Assembly (NCBI GenBank): GCA_001462245.1
Contig: LIUG01000149.1
Coordinates: 468 to 44,076 of the forward strand
Direction: 5' to 3'
Length of the DNA: 43,609 nucleotides
Source: Candidatus Fibrimonas termitidis
Lineage (GTDB): Bacteria > Fibrobacterota > Fibrobacteria > Fibrobacterales > Fibrobacteraceae
Below, one piece after another: positions 8,851 to 17,014 of the stretch (position 1 is its first letter; every line of letters starts with the position of its first letter). The notes beneath the pieces are model-generated. The model saw only the letters and a program-made list of their open reading frames with translations. It was not told the DNA's origin and searched no databases. Made by a program: the position numbers and the translations under genes.

Positions 8851-8937
8851 GAAGAATTTTTTCATGCGTGATCTAAAGTACGGTGCCCATACCGGCGACG
8901 AGCTTGCTGTTCCTATGTATAAGTATGGGTCTTGCAT
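8833..8937 (-). pseudogene. Stump of a Fic-type toxin gene
   Basis: The ATG directly follows the TAA of the VbhA-like antitoxin gene. The first ten codons read MQDPYLYIGT, close to the usual start of Fic-domain proteins (DPYLYPGT is the pattern I recall). After this the frame leaves the family, runs ~24 more codons and stops; no HPFxxGNG motif or other Fic core follows. The lost remainder coincides with the 3' end of the AT-rich gene on the other strand, so an insertion or recombination probably removed the toxin body. The call rests on ten residues plus gene order. Confidence 0.45.
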
Positions 8938-9099
8938 TTATTTCATTTTATATTTAACGTTTAAAGATTTTTCAATATCCGCCAATGTAAGCTCTCCGCA
9001 AATTTCTTTTTTTGCCATTTCTACAAAATCATCCGTAGGTTTTAAACCATCAACCTTGATTAAGCCAAAAGCATAATTCCAAGCCTTTTCTTTATTCAT
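8938..9099 (-). CDS. VbhA-like antitoxin, now orphan
   Basis: 53 residues. The pattern of an N-terminal helix with AFGLIKVDGLKPTDD, then GELTLADIEKSL, matches the antitoxin VbhA domain, whose N-terminal inhibitory helix blocks ATP binding by a partner Fic AMP-transferase. ATG 9099 has a strong RBS (GAGGTGATT). The stop codon abuts the ATG of the Fic stump, the normal antitoxin-toxin order. Without a toxin body it has no obvious cognate target in the window. Confidence 0.6.
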   Translation of the reverse strand: MNKEKAWNYAFGLIKVDGLKPTDDFVEMAKKEICGELTLADIEKSLNVKYKMK

Positions 9100-9162
9100 A
9101 ATCACCTCAAAACCGCCCCCTCGCCCCCAACACACGCCAAATCATCTACGGCGGGATATTGA

Positions 9163-9182
9163 TTTTTATGATGTTCAGGTGT
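9163..9182. repeat. 20-bp direct repeat, copy 1
   Basis: TTTTTATGATGTTCAGGTGT, identical to 9881-9900. Similarity continues for about 6 nt after it (G-R-G-Y-A-A-G) and an ATATTG sits just before it in both. The two copies frame the 212-residue gene. On the minus strand both copies also lie upstream of a gene start (9099 and 9857), so a regulatory role is an alternative to an insertion scar. Confidence 0.75.
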
Positions 9183-9218
9183 AGCAAGTAATGGTTAACT
9201 TAATGTTTGGGTTTGGGC

Positions 9219-9857
9219 TTATTTTGTGGCGAAATATGGCAGATTTTGCTTTCTTGCCTTTTCTTGCAACATTTGTGAACTTTCCGTTGTTTTGTTATTC
9301 TTTTCCGAAAAAAAATCTATATTATGGGTAGGGAGGCTAGATGCGGGGTTCGAGCTGGATTTTAATCTTGTTTCGTTCAAAATACCTTCTAGCTTCCCTA
9401 ATTCTATAAGCTCTACACTATAAATTCTTTTGCCTTGCTCTGTTGCTTCCTTTACGGTTATATAAGCGGCATTGTTTCCAAATAACAGGGCAACAAACCT
9501 GTGCATAGCCACTACGTTAGGGTCATTGTTCCTATCGGCGTGAATCAAGACTTTGACAGAGTTTCTAAATAAATTGTCAATGTCAGAAGCTATGGCGAAA
9601 TGTTGTGCGGCGGCAAACCCATTATTTACGGATTTTTTAACAGATGTCTCTGATACTAATTTGTTAACGGAGTTCTTGCTTAACCTAGCTTCTTCCCCGT
9701 CTCTGCTTTTTATTAAAATCGATTCATTGCCATTGTCTTTAATCAACTCAATCAGTTTTAACGCCGCCTCTTTGCGGTTCATTCCCTTCCGATACATATC
9801 AGCTTTCTCTTCCGATACATTCGCCAAGATTCCTTCAAAAATATTTTCCAAATTCAT
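9219..9857 (-). CDS. Phage/mobile-element type protein, LPD/RelE-like domain (tentative)
   Basis: A protein of 212 residues. The segment from about residue 78 (AAQHFAIASDIDNLFRNSV) through KVLIHADRN, MHRFVALLFG and AYITVKEATE...YSVELIEL resembles the domain with barnase/EndoU/RelE-like fold that is found in large polyvalent proteins of phages and integrative elements. This is from memory of pattern, not a search. The C-terminal ~45 residues are polar and low complexity. It is framed by a 20-bp direct repeat at 9163 and 9881, and lies in an accessory patch with broken genes. An RBS is not obvious; the ATG follows an A-rich stretch (CAAGAAAA). Confidence 0.5.
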   Translation of the reverse strand: MNLENIFEGILANVSEEKADMYRKGMNRKEAALKLIELIKDNGNESILIKSRDGEEARLSKNSVNKLVSETSVKKSVNNGFAAAQHFAIASDIDNLFRNSVKVLIHADRNNDPNVVAMHRFVALLFGNNAAYITVKEATEQGKRIYSVELIELGKLEGILNETRLKSSSNPASSLPTHNIDFFSEKNNKTTESSQMLQEKARKQNLPYFATK

Positions 9858-9880
9858 TTTTCTTGAATTTAGAATATTGC

Positions 9881-9900
9881 TTTTTATGATGTTCAGGTGT
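9881..9900. repeat. 20-bp direct repeat, copy 2
   Basis: Identical to 9163-9182, at a spacing of 718 bp, and 24 bp upstream of the start of the minus-strand gene at 9857. See copy 1. Confidence 0.75.
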
Positions 9901-10063
9901 GGTAAGCGAAATTTTGGGTTCGCCTTGCCCCTACTGAATTAATCGAATTTGTAGGAGAAATTTGTCAACATATGTTTGCAAAATGACAGGGATTAATTTT
10001 TTTTGTCCATTTTACCTGAACGTTTATTATATTTACAACAAAAATTGCATAACAGGAGTTTTT

Positions 10064-10204
10064 ATGAAGAAAAAAAATGTTTCCTTGCTATCTGAAATTC
10101 GTTCTTTGATAGAATCTGCTCGCCAAAGAGTAGCGGTAAATATCAATACGGAATCAATAAAATGGATAAAGCCAAGGCATCCAAATGCTTTCACACAAAA
10201 TTAA
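10064..10204 (+). pseudogene. N-terminal stump of a DUF1016/YhcG-type nuclease gene
   Basis: An ATG with a good RBS (AACAGGAG) starts a 46-codon frame. SEIRSLIESARQRVAVNINTE looks like the N-terminal helix of DUF1016 (YhcG, PDDEXK nuclease family), which normally continues with an LYWxIG segment over 300 more residues. Here the frame leaves the family after about 30 residues and stops before the convergent RNase D-fusion gene. It is most likely a remnant, though a small intact protein cannot be excluded. Confidence 0.45.
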
Positions 10205-10228
10205 TATAGCAAACGCGTTAGCTTAATT

Positions 10229-11983
10229 CTAGCTCCTGCACCACACGACCTCATTCATTCTCATATCCGTTGCGTTTTGAGGGAGCGAATTTCTGATTTG
10301 GGCGGAATAGGCTATTCCCAACCTAGCTACGCCCTTGAATGCGGCCAAAAAGCGGTCGTAGTAGCCTGAACCATGCCCTATGCGGCTACCGTCTTTTCCA
10401 AAAACCACACCGGGAACAAGGAAAGCTGCCGGGGTTCCCTCAAATGCCGGTAAATCCGCCTTTGGTTCCATTATTCCAAAAGTTGCAGTTTCAAGATCTT
10501 TTTCAAGACTCTGCACTTGAACAAATTCCATCTTCTGCTTGTCCAGCACCCTCGGCAAAAGCAACCTGCCTTCGTTAGCCAATTTCTTCAGGAAAGGGAT
10601 AATTTGCGGCTCGCGTTTTGTTGGGTAAAATGCGGCTATGCATCCGTTTTCCAAAGCGGCACGCTTTGAGAGTTCCAAAAGCAATTGTTCATTTTCCTTC
10701 GTTTTGTTTTCTGCGCTCATGGCCAAAAGTTTTTCATTTGCCCATACCCTAAACTCATTCGCAGTTTTTGGCAAAACAGCTTTTGGAATCAAAGACCTCC
10801 AAATCTCACGCTGCCAATTCATAAATCCTGCGGCTTCAAATTTTTCTTCCCAAGTTCCGTTCAGGGCATCTGCTAGAGCATTTAATTGATTTTGTTTCGC
10901 CAAAAGCCCGCAATCTATTTTTAACTGCCAAGCTTTTTCATTTCTCAGTTCTTGCAATTTTTCACGCAAATCTTCGTTTATGGAGGTTCGCGGGGAGGTT
11001 TTGCGTAGCAGTGGAGCGGGGAATTCGCTTGCGGGTGCGGAAGCCGCCGCATTTAGATCTGCTAAAAAAGACTGCAACAGCTTGCCTTTAAGATTTCTCG
11101 GCAATCTAGGCAAATCACGCTCGGTGATTTTCCCCTTGATTTTTGCCGCAACTTTAACAAAGTCAAGTATAAAATACGGCCCCAAAACCCTGTAAGGAGC
11201 ACAGTCCCTTTTTTTTGCTTCTTGGTCTCGCCATTGCCAGATAGCTCTCAAGAGTTGCAATTCAAAGGGCTTGAAAACATTTGAGCCTTTTAGCCTCCAG
11301 CTATCTTTTGGCTTGGATTCCGCTGCTTCATTTTGGCTATTCCTAGTTTTTTTTAGCAGGGTTTCACAGGATTCCAGCAACCACTCCATGCGTCCCAATT
11401 CCCTCAGCTTCTCGCATTGGATCTCCTTTATGGCATCCAAATAAATTGTGTCCATCACAGCATAGCGGCACATTTCCGGCGAGAGAGGTCTTTTTGTCCA
11501 GTCCGCTCTTTGATTTTCCTTATCCAATTTTATTCCGAAATATTTTTCGGCCAGCGCAGCCAAACCGGTCTGCTTTTCACCCAAAAGCTTTGCGGCTATG
11601 GAAGTATCATAGATGCTTTTCGGGTGAAAATCGTGGAACATCGCAAGCAAGCGCAAATCATAATCGCAAGCGTGGAAGGTTATTTGTTTCAGGGCCTTGC
11701 ATTTCCAGAGCGGTTTTATATTAAGCCCGCAAAGCGGGTCTAAAAGCCAATGGTATTTTCCAACGCTTATTTGAATAAGGCTGAGTTTTTCCTGATAGTG
11801 ATGCATGGAATCCGCCTCGGTATCCATAACACAGGAAGAAACCTTTGATAAAATCGATAGCATTTTTTTGAATGATTTTTTGTCATTTACCAAAATGTGT
11901 TCCGGCTCTTTATCCACAAAACCGGCCTCCTCCTCCACGTATTTGGGAGCGAGAAATTTGGACAGCAGTGAAGAAAAAAACAT
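10229..11983 (-). CDS. Fusion protein: ribonuclease D plus 5-formyltetrahydrofolate cyclo-ligase
   Basis: 584 residues with two unrelated enzymes. The N-terminal ~390 residues are RNase D: DEDDy exonuclease residues D54/E56 (MDTEAD), D109 (HACDYDL) and Y174/D178 (YAVMD), then an HRDC-like helical region (PFELQLLRAIWQWRDQEAKK). The C-terminal ~170 residues are 5-FCL (MTHFS), which converts 5-formyl-THF to 5,10-methenyl-THF: AAFYPTKREPQI, LLLPRV, the signature GHGSGYYDRF, and LGIAYSAQI. The conserved basic N-terminal helix of free-standing 5-FCL is weak here and may serve as linker. It lies 4 nt after parC on the same strand with its RBS (GGAGG) inside parC's end. There is no stop codon between the two halves. 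Confidence 0.88.
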   Translation of the reverse strand: MFFSSLLSKFLAPKYVEEEAGFVDKEPEHILVNDKKSFKKMLSILSKVSSCVMDTEADSMHHYQEKLSLIQISVGKYHWLLDPLCGLNIKPLWKCKALKQITFHACDYDLRLLAMFHDFHPKSIYDTSIAAKLLGEKQTGLAALAEKYFGIKLDKENQRADWTKRPLSPEMCRYAVMDTIYLDAIKEIQCEKLRELGRMEWLLESCETLLKKTRNSQNEAAESKPKDSWRLKGSNVFKPFELQLLRAIWQWRDQEAKKRDCAPYRVLGPYFILDFVKVAAKIKGKITERDLPRLPRNLKGKLLQSFLADLNAAASAPASEFPAPLLRKTSPRTSINEDLREKLQELRNEKAWQLKIDCGLLAKQNQLNALADALNGTWEEKFEAAGFMNWQREIWRSLIPKAVLPKTANEFRVWANEKLLAMSAENKTKENEQLLLELSKRAALENGCIAAFYPTKREPQIIPFLKKLANEGRLLLPRVLDKQKMEFVQVQSLEKDLETATFGIMEPKADLPAFEGTPAAFLVPGVVFGKDGSRIGHGSGYYDRFLAAFKGVARLGIAYSAQIRNSLPQNATDMRMNEVVWCRS

Positions 11984-11987
11984 TATA

Positions 11988-14420
11988 TCACTCCTCCATC
12001 ACCAGCGCCGGCACCTTAACCGCCTTTTTAACTCTCTTTAAATCCAGTTTGCTGCCAATAGCCTTATAACCGCGAACTTCGCCGAGTTCCGCCAGATTGT
12101 ATTCCTTGCCGTCAATTTGAGCAATGGGAAGTTCATCATCGTAAAATAAAATCATGGAACTTTCGGGACTGTCGGTTAAAAGCGAAAATTCCGTTGTTTG
12201 AGGGGCGTTTTCCAAATTGAATCTTTTAACGCAATATTGCGAACCTGCGCCGTCAAAATATAAGAGCGTATAGATTTTAGAACTCTCATAGCGAGCTATA
12301 TAGGCTATTTGCTGCCCAACTAAAATGGTTTCGCTTGTCTCATAAATTTTTGCGGTTCCGTTTTCCTTAATAGCGAGAAGTTTATCGAATTTCCCGAACT
12401 CGCCAAGGCTCTCGCCCTTGTCCGCAATGCTCACCACCCCGGAAAGCTGGTCAAAAAATAACTCCATATCGCCAAGGGTGCTTGAACCTTTTTTCAGCAT
12501 CTTAACATTTTTAACCGCGTATTTTGTCACCAAATTTCCGATTGCATCCCTGCCCTTCACAAGGGTTTCCGAAAAATCGACCGGAATTTCCAGCTTTATT
12601 CTCGGCTTGGGTTTTAAGAAAATTGTCACGCTCTCCGCTTCGCCGTTTGGGTTCGAGGTAATCCACAAAATTTTTGAACCTGCCGCTCCCTTGCCTATTG
12701 TATAAGGTTTTTCCCTAGTTATGCCGCCTATGTTAAATCGCTTTACATAAGCGGGACCGTCTTTGCCTTCTTGGTAAATCACATTGTAAATTCTGCGGGT
12801 ATCATCTTTATTGAATTTCTCTATAAGCAAAATATCTTTGCCTATAAATGCCTTGTCGGAAGCTTTGAATACCTTGAAAGTCCCGTCCAAGCAAAATGCG
12901 ATTAAATCATCGTATTCGGAAACATCAAATAAATACTCCTCTTTCTTTAAACCGGTGCCTATAAAACCCTCTTTGCGGTGAACATATAATTTTTGGTTAG
13001 AGAGCGCAACATGAACTGCGCTAACCTTTCCGAACTCCGCTATTTGCGATTTGCGCTCCCTGCCCGTTCCATATTTTTTCAACAAATTCTTGAACCAATT
13101 AACTGCATACTCGGTTAAATTCTCCAGATTTCCGGCTGTTTCCTTTATTTGCTCATCAATCTCTTTCAACAATTCATTTGCTTTTTTCTGGTCAAAAAGA
13201 GAAATTCTGCGCATTGGAATTTCAACCAGTTTCAGGATATCTTCCTTTGTCACCGCACGGCGAAGCTTTTTCACAAAGGGCTTTAACCCGCTATCCACAA
13301 GGGAAATCATCTCCTCTTTATCATGTGCCTTTTTGATAACCTCATAAACTTCCTTCTCTATAAATATTTTCTCCAAACTTATCATATGCCAGCGTTCTTG
13401 CAAATGATTCATTTTATTCTTTAATTCCCATTCCAAAAGGGTTTTTGTGTGTTCTGCGCTTTTTCTCAAAATTTCGGTTGTGCCCAAAAATTGAGGCTTT
13501 TCATCCACTATAATGCAGTTATTGGTGGCGATGGATTTTTCGCAATCCGTGAAAGCGTAAAGAGCATCTATAACGGTTTGCGGATCGCTGCCGGGCTGCA
13601 AATGCACAACAAGCTCAACAAATCTCGATGTGTGGTCATCCACTTTTTTTATCTTTATTTTACCCTTTTCGTTTGCCTTTGTAATGCTGTCCATAAGGCT
13701 TACGGTTGTGGTGCCAAAAGGAATTTCTCTGATAACAAGGGTTTTGGAATCCTGCTTTTCTATCTGCGCCCTTACCTTAACACGCCCCCCGCGAAGCCCG
13801 TCATTATAGGCACTCACATCTATTATCCCGCCTGTGGAAAAATCCGGATAAAGCTCAAACTTTCTCCCTTTTAGGGCTGCTATGCTGGCCTCGCAAAGTT
13901 CACAAAAATTGTGAGGCAAAACAGTGGTGCTCAAAGCAACCGCAATTCCTTCTGCCCCTTGAGCCAGCACCAGCGGAAACTTAACCGGCAAGCAAACCGG
14001 TTCTTTGCTTCTGCCGTCATAGTTGGGAACCCACTCGGTTGTTTCCGGATTAAAAAGCACCTCCAATGCAAACTGTGAAAGCCTGCCTTCTATGTAACGA
14101 GGCGCAGCTGCAGGGTCTCCGGTTACTTGGTTTCCCCAGTTCCCCTGAGTTTCTATCAGCAGCTTCTTTTGCCCCATGTTCACAAGAGCATCACCAATGG
14201 AGGCATCACCGTGTGGGTGGTATTGCATAACGCGCCCAACAATATTTGCCACCTTGTGCATTCGCTCGTCGCTTCTGTTCATCTCATAAAGCGTATGCAA
14301 AATACGCCTTTGCACAGGCTTCAAGCCGTCTTCATAATAAGGCACGGCTCTATCTAAAATCACATAGCTGGCATAATCTAAAAACCAGTTTTCGTAAAGA
14401 TTTTCTAAATGGTCGGACAT
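11988..14420 (-). CDS. parC: DNA topoisomerase IV subunit A (GyrA/ParC family)
   Basis: 810 residues. The type IIA topoisomerase breakage-reunion domain is clear: YASYVILDRAVP, GLKPVQRRIL, the YHPHGD motif near 67-72, TQGNWGN, and the catalytic Arg-Tyr pair at 108-109 (APRYIEGRLS). The C-terminal ~300 residues form beta-pinwheel-like blades without a GyrA box, which favours topoisomerase IV over gyrase. The sequence style is like the Bacteroidota form. It decatenates chromosomes together with ParE, which is not in this window. The RNase D-fusion gene follows 4 nt downstream and is probably cotranscribed. Confidence 0.9.
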   Translation of the reverse strand: MSDHLENLYENWFLDYASYVILDRAVPYYEDGLKPVQRRILHTLYEMNRSDERMHKVANIVGRVMQYHPHGDASIGDALVNMGQKKLLIETQGNWGNQVTGDPAAAPRYIEGRLSQFALEVLFNPETTEWVPNYDGRSKEPVCLPVKFPLVLAQGAEGIAVALSTTVLPHNFCELCEASIAALKGRKFELYPDFSTGGIIDVSAYNDGLRGGRVKVRAQIEKQDSKTLVIREIPFGTTTVSLMDSITKANEKGKIKIKKVDDHTSRFVELVVHLQPGSDPQTVIDALYAFTDCEKSIATNNCIIVDEKPQFLGTTEILRKSAEHTKTLLEWELKNKMNHLQERWHMISLEKIFIEKEVYEVIKKAHDKEEMISLVDSGLKPFVKKLRRAVTKEDILKLVEIPMRRISLFDQKKANELLKEIDEQIKETAGNLENLTEYAVNWFKNLLKKYGTGRERKSQIAEFGKVSAVHVALSNQKLYVHRKEGFIGTGLKKEEYLFDVSEYDDLIAFCLDGTFKVFKASDKAFIGKDILLIEKFNKDDTRRIYNVIYQEGKDGPAYVKRFNIGGITREKPYTIGKGAAGSKILWITSNPNGEAESVTIFLKPKPRIKLEIPVDFSETLVKGRDAIGNLVTKYAVKNVKMLKKGSSTLGDMELFFDQLSGVVSIADKGESLGEFGKFDKLLAIKENGTAKIYETSETILVGQQIAYIARYESSKIYTLLYFDGAGSQYCVKRFNLENAPQTTEFSLLTDSPESSMILFYDDELPIAQIDGKEYNLAELGEVRGYKAIGSKLDLKRVKKAVKVPALVMEE

Positions 14421-14461
14421 CTGGGGGGTAATTTAGTAAAATTTTCTACGTTTGCAGAGTA

Positions 14462-15406
14462 ATGCGGTTTCTTATTTTTATAATTCTTCTTTTCGCTTTG
14501 TCTTTTGCGCAGGAACTGCCGGAAGAGCAAAAGAGCGAGGCGGATAAGCGTGCGGAATTGCTGGGTACGGTGCAAGTTTCAAGGGTGCACCCGCTGGATG
14601 CAGCTAAAGGCCGCTATAAAAGCCCGCGCAGAGCCATGTTCATGTCTTTGCTTGTGCCCGGTTCGGGGCAGTTTTACGTTGGCGGAAAATCTCGCTACAT
14701 AAGAGGGTCATTTTACTTAGCGGAAGAGCTAGCCTTGATAACCGGTTTATACTACCATTCCGTATATAAATATGATAAACAGGTGAAAAAATACCAGAAT
14801 TTTGCAGATTTATATTTTGACGCCAGAAAATACGATAGCACTATGTACGCAATTCGCCCTCACGAAAATACAAATGACTTCCAAGATAAATACGATTCCG
14901 AAAGAAAAGATTATTGCAAGGCTATTTATGGACCAGCACTGGGCAGCAACGAGGGATGCTTTAACTTTGAGAAGGATAGTTGGGGTTTTCATCGAGAATA
15001 TTATCCAAAAGTAAAGCAGTTTGATGATCTTTCGGCATTTTATAGAGTTATTGCAAGCGAAAAATTTATAATTGGCTGGAAGGACACGGAAATAGACAAC
15101 ATAGAGATTTCCAAGATACAAAATGGAGATTTTACACCATTAGAAGAAATAGAATCCAAACAATATGATGAATATCTTTCCATGCGAAAAAAGGCGGCCA
15201 ATTTGGCAGATAGGCAAGTCATTTTTATCGGTGCTATAATTTTGAATCACGTGGTTTCCGCTATAGATGCCGCTCTTTCCGCAAAGGCGCATAACAACAG
15301 CCTTTACGAGGAAAAAGTTTCTTTCTTGGACAGAATCAGGCTGGGAAGCGATTTGCAGCTCGGCGAGAATTTCAGAACAGGCGCAGCGGTGGTGTATCTT
15401 TTTTAG
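14462..15406 (+). CDS. Exported DUF5683-like protein
   Basis: 314 residues with a signal peptide (residues 1-16, LFALSFAQ). A SPRRAMFMSLLVPGSGQFYVG segment followed by hydrophobic stretches is the DUF5683 pattern seen in envelope proteins of Fibrobacterota and Bacteroidota. A second hydrophobic stretch near residue 255-275 (VIFIGAIILNHVVSAIDA) and a barrel-like end (AAVVYLF) suggest an outer-membrane or periplasmic site. It is divergent from parC. A TACGTT box at 14449-14454 ends 7 nt before the ATG. The next gene is a paralogue. Function unknown. Confidence 0.7.
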   Translation: MRFLIFIILLFALSFAQELPEEQKSEADKRAELLGTVQVSRVHPLDAAKGRYKSPRRAMFMSLLVPGSGQFYVGGKSRYIRGSFYLAEELALITGLYYHSVYKYDKQVKKYQNFADLYFDARKYDSTMYAIRPHENTNDFQDKYDSERKDYCKAIYGPALGSNEGCFNFEKDSWGFHREYYPKVKQFDDLSAFYRVIASEKFIIGWKDTEIDNIEISKIQNGDFTPLEEIESKQYDEYLSMRKKAANLADRQVIFIGAIILNHVVSAIDAALSAKAHNNSLYEEKVSFLDRIRLGSDLQLGENFRTGAAVVYLF

Positions 15407-15414
15407 CGGTTGAT

Positions 15415-16125
15415 ATGAAAAAATTTTTAATCCTATTAATTTTGGTTCAGATAGTTTATTCCCAAACCGTTATTTCCGTTGATGAAAATTTGTCGCGCAA
15501 TAGAGATAAAAGCATGATTTTGTCTATGGCGGCTTCTGCTGTGCTGCCGGGGGCCGGGCATTTTTATTTGGGAGAAAAATCAAGAGCCGCTGCGTTTTTT
15601 TGGGTGGATGCCGCTTTGTGGGTTGCCGCAGGCACAACCTGGCTTTACAGCGATAGCCAGCTGGAAAACGCAAGAGGCTATGCGGTGAGGTATGCCGGTG
15701 CGGAAGGCGCTCCTAAAGATCTGGATTTCTTGACCCTTATGGGAGACTACAGGAGCAGGGGCGGCCCCCTATACCAAAACTCAAGCCCCGATAACGACGA
15801 AGACTACAACCAAGCGATGATAAGAGCCGGGCTTGCGATAGATCATGAATATCCTTATGAGTACGGCTATATATGGGATTGGGGTTCAAGCGACAACCCT
15901 GAGACAACAGCTAGAATGGAAAAGTACAACGAAATGCTGAAACGCCATCGCATCGCAAAAATAGCATTTCAGGTTTCATTGGGGGCAATGGCTTTGAACA
16001 GGGTTTTGGCGGTTCTTGATGCGATGCGAATTTACAAGAGAACATCGGCGAATTTTTCCGAGCTGCAAATTACGCCATTTGCAACACCCAACCGTTCCGG
16101 AATTTTTGTGAATTATGAATTCTGA
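15415..16125 (+). CDS. Exported DUF5683-like protein, paralogue of the preceding gene
   Basis: 236 residues with a signal peptide (LVQIVYSQ). It repeats the layout of the upstream protein: MAASAVLPGAGHFYLGEKSRA, a hydrophobic stretch, a polar middle, then a late hydrophobic segment (ALNRVLAVLDAMR) and an aromatic end (FVNYEF). It starts 8 nt after its paralogue and overlaps the following ABC ATPase by 11 bp, so the four genes 14462-17693 are probably one transcript. Function unknown. Confidence 0.7.
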   Translation: MKKFLILLILVQIVYSQTVISVDENLSRNRDKSMILSMAASAVLPGAGHFYLGEKSRAAAFFWVDAALWVAAGTTWLYSDSQLENARGYAVRYAGAEGAPKDLDFLTLMGDYRSRGGPLYQNSSPDNDEDYNQAMIRAGLAIDHEYPYEYGYIWDWGSSDNPETTARMEKYNEMLKRHRIAKIAFQVSLGAMALNRVLAVLDAMRIYKRTSANFSELQITPFATPNRSGIFVNYEF

Positions 16126-17014
16126 AATACTTTCCGTACGCAATTTATCCATAGCTTTTGACAATATTCGAGTTACGGACAGGGTTTCCTTTAACATTTC
16201 AAACGGAGAAATTTTTGCCCTTATGGGGGAATCCGGCTGCGGAAAAAGCGTAACCGCCATGGCAATCCCAAGGCTGCTCCCATACCCCAGCGCAAAGATC
16301 GCAAGCGGCGAAATTATTTTTGAAGGTAAAAATCTTTTGGAATTATCTGCAAAAGATATGTACAAAGTGAGAGGAAAGCGAATTGGCTGTGTTTTTCAGG
16401 AACCTATGCAAGCCTTGAACCCCGTTGCCGGCATTGGCGCACAGCTTCTTGAAGCCGTTAGATTTTTGCCAAAAGAAAATAGGCTAAAGAGAATAAAAGA
16501 GCTTATGGCCAAAGCCGAATTAAAAGACCCGGAACGTATTTTGAAAAGCTATCCGCATGAGATGAGCGGCGGTATGTTGCAAAGAATTGTGATTTGCATG
16601 GCACTCGCACCTAAGCCTTCGCTTGTAATTGCGGATGAACCCACAACCGCATTGGATGCAAACATACAAACCGCCGTTATGGATACGCTGAAAAATTTGT
16701 GCAAAAGCGAAAACGCAGCGATGCTTTTAATAACGCATAACGCTCACTTAGCCGCAAAATACGCAGACAAAATAGCGGTGATGTACGCAGGCAAAATAGC
16801 CGAGTGCGGCAATGCAACCGATGTTTTAAACACCCCCAAACACCCATACACAAAGGCTCTGCTAAACGTTGTCCCGGCAAAAGGGAAAACCCTTGCGGAC
16901 TTAAAACCAATCCCCGGCTCCGTCCTGAGTCCCAAAGATTTTGACGATGGCTGCAGATTTAGATTTAGGTGTGAATTTGCGAAGGAGGAATGTGCGTATG
17001 ATATTAAATGTTGA
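16115..17014 (+). CDS. Oligopeptide/dipeptide-type ABC transporter ATPase (OppD/DppD-like)
   Basis: 299 residues. Walker A is GESGCGKS, the Q-loop is CVFQEPMQALNP, the signature is MSGGMLQR, Walker B is LVIADEPTTALD and the H-loop is LLITHN. The C-terminal part has the oligopeptide-transporter extension (HPYTKALL, PIPGSV and a cysteine-containing CRFRFRCEFAKEEC tail). This is the OppD-type subunit that powers peptide, nickel or sugar uptake with an OppF partner. That partner follows with a 17-bp overlap. No OppA, OppB or OppC gene is in the window, so membrane subunits must lie elsewhere. Confidence 0.85.
   Translation: MNSEILSVRNLSIAFDNIRVTDRVSFNISNGEIFALMGESGCGKSVTAMAIPRLLPYPSAKIASGEIIFEGKNLLELSAKDMYKVRGKRIGCVFQEPMQALNPVAGIGAQLLEAVRFLPKENRLKRIKELMAKAELKDPERILKSYPHEMSGGMLQRIVICMALAPKPSLVIADEPTTALDANIQTAVMDTLKNLCKSENAAMLLITHNAHLAAKYADKIAVMYAGKIAECGNATDVLNTPKHPYTKALLNVVPAKGKTLADLKPIPGSVLSPKDFDDGCRFRFRCEFAKEECAYDIKC

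Noticed and set aside
8864-9076. Plus-strand frame opposite the VbhA-like gene (MRDLKYG start).
   Set aside because: No RBS, no family resemblance, and it is the reverse complement of the antitoxin and Fic stump, which have an RBS and correct gene order.
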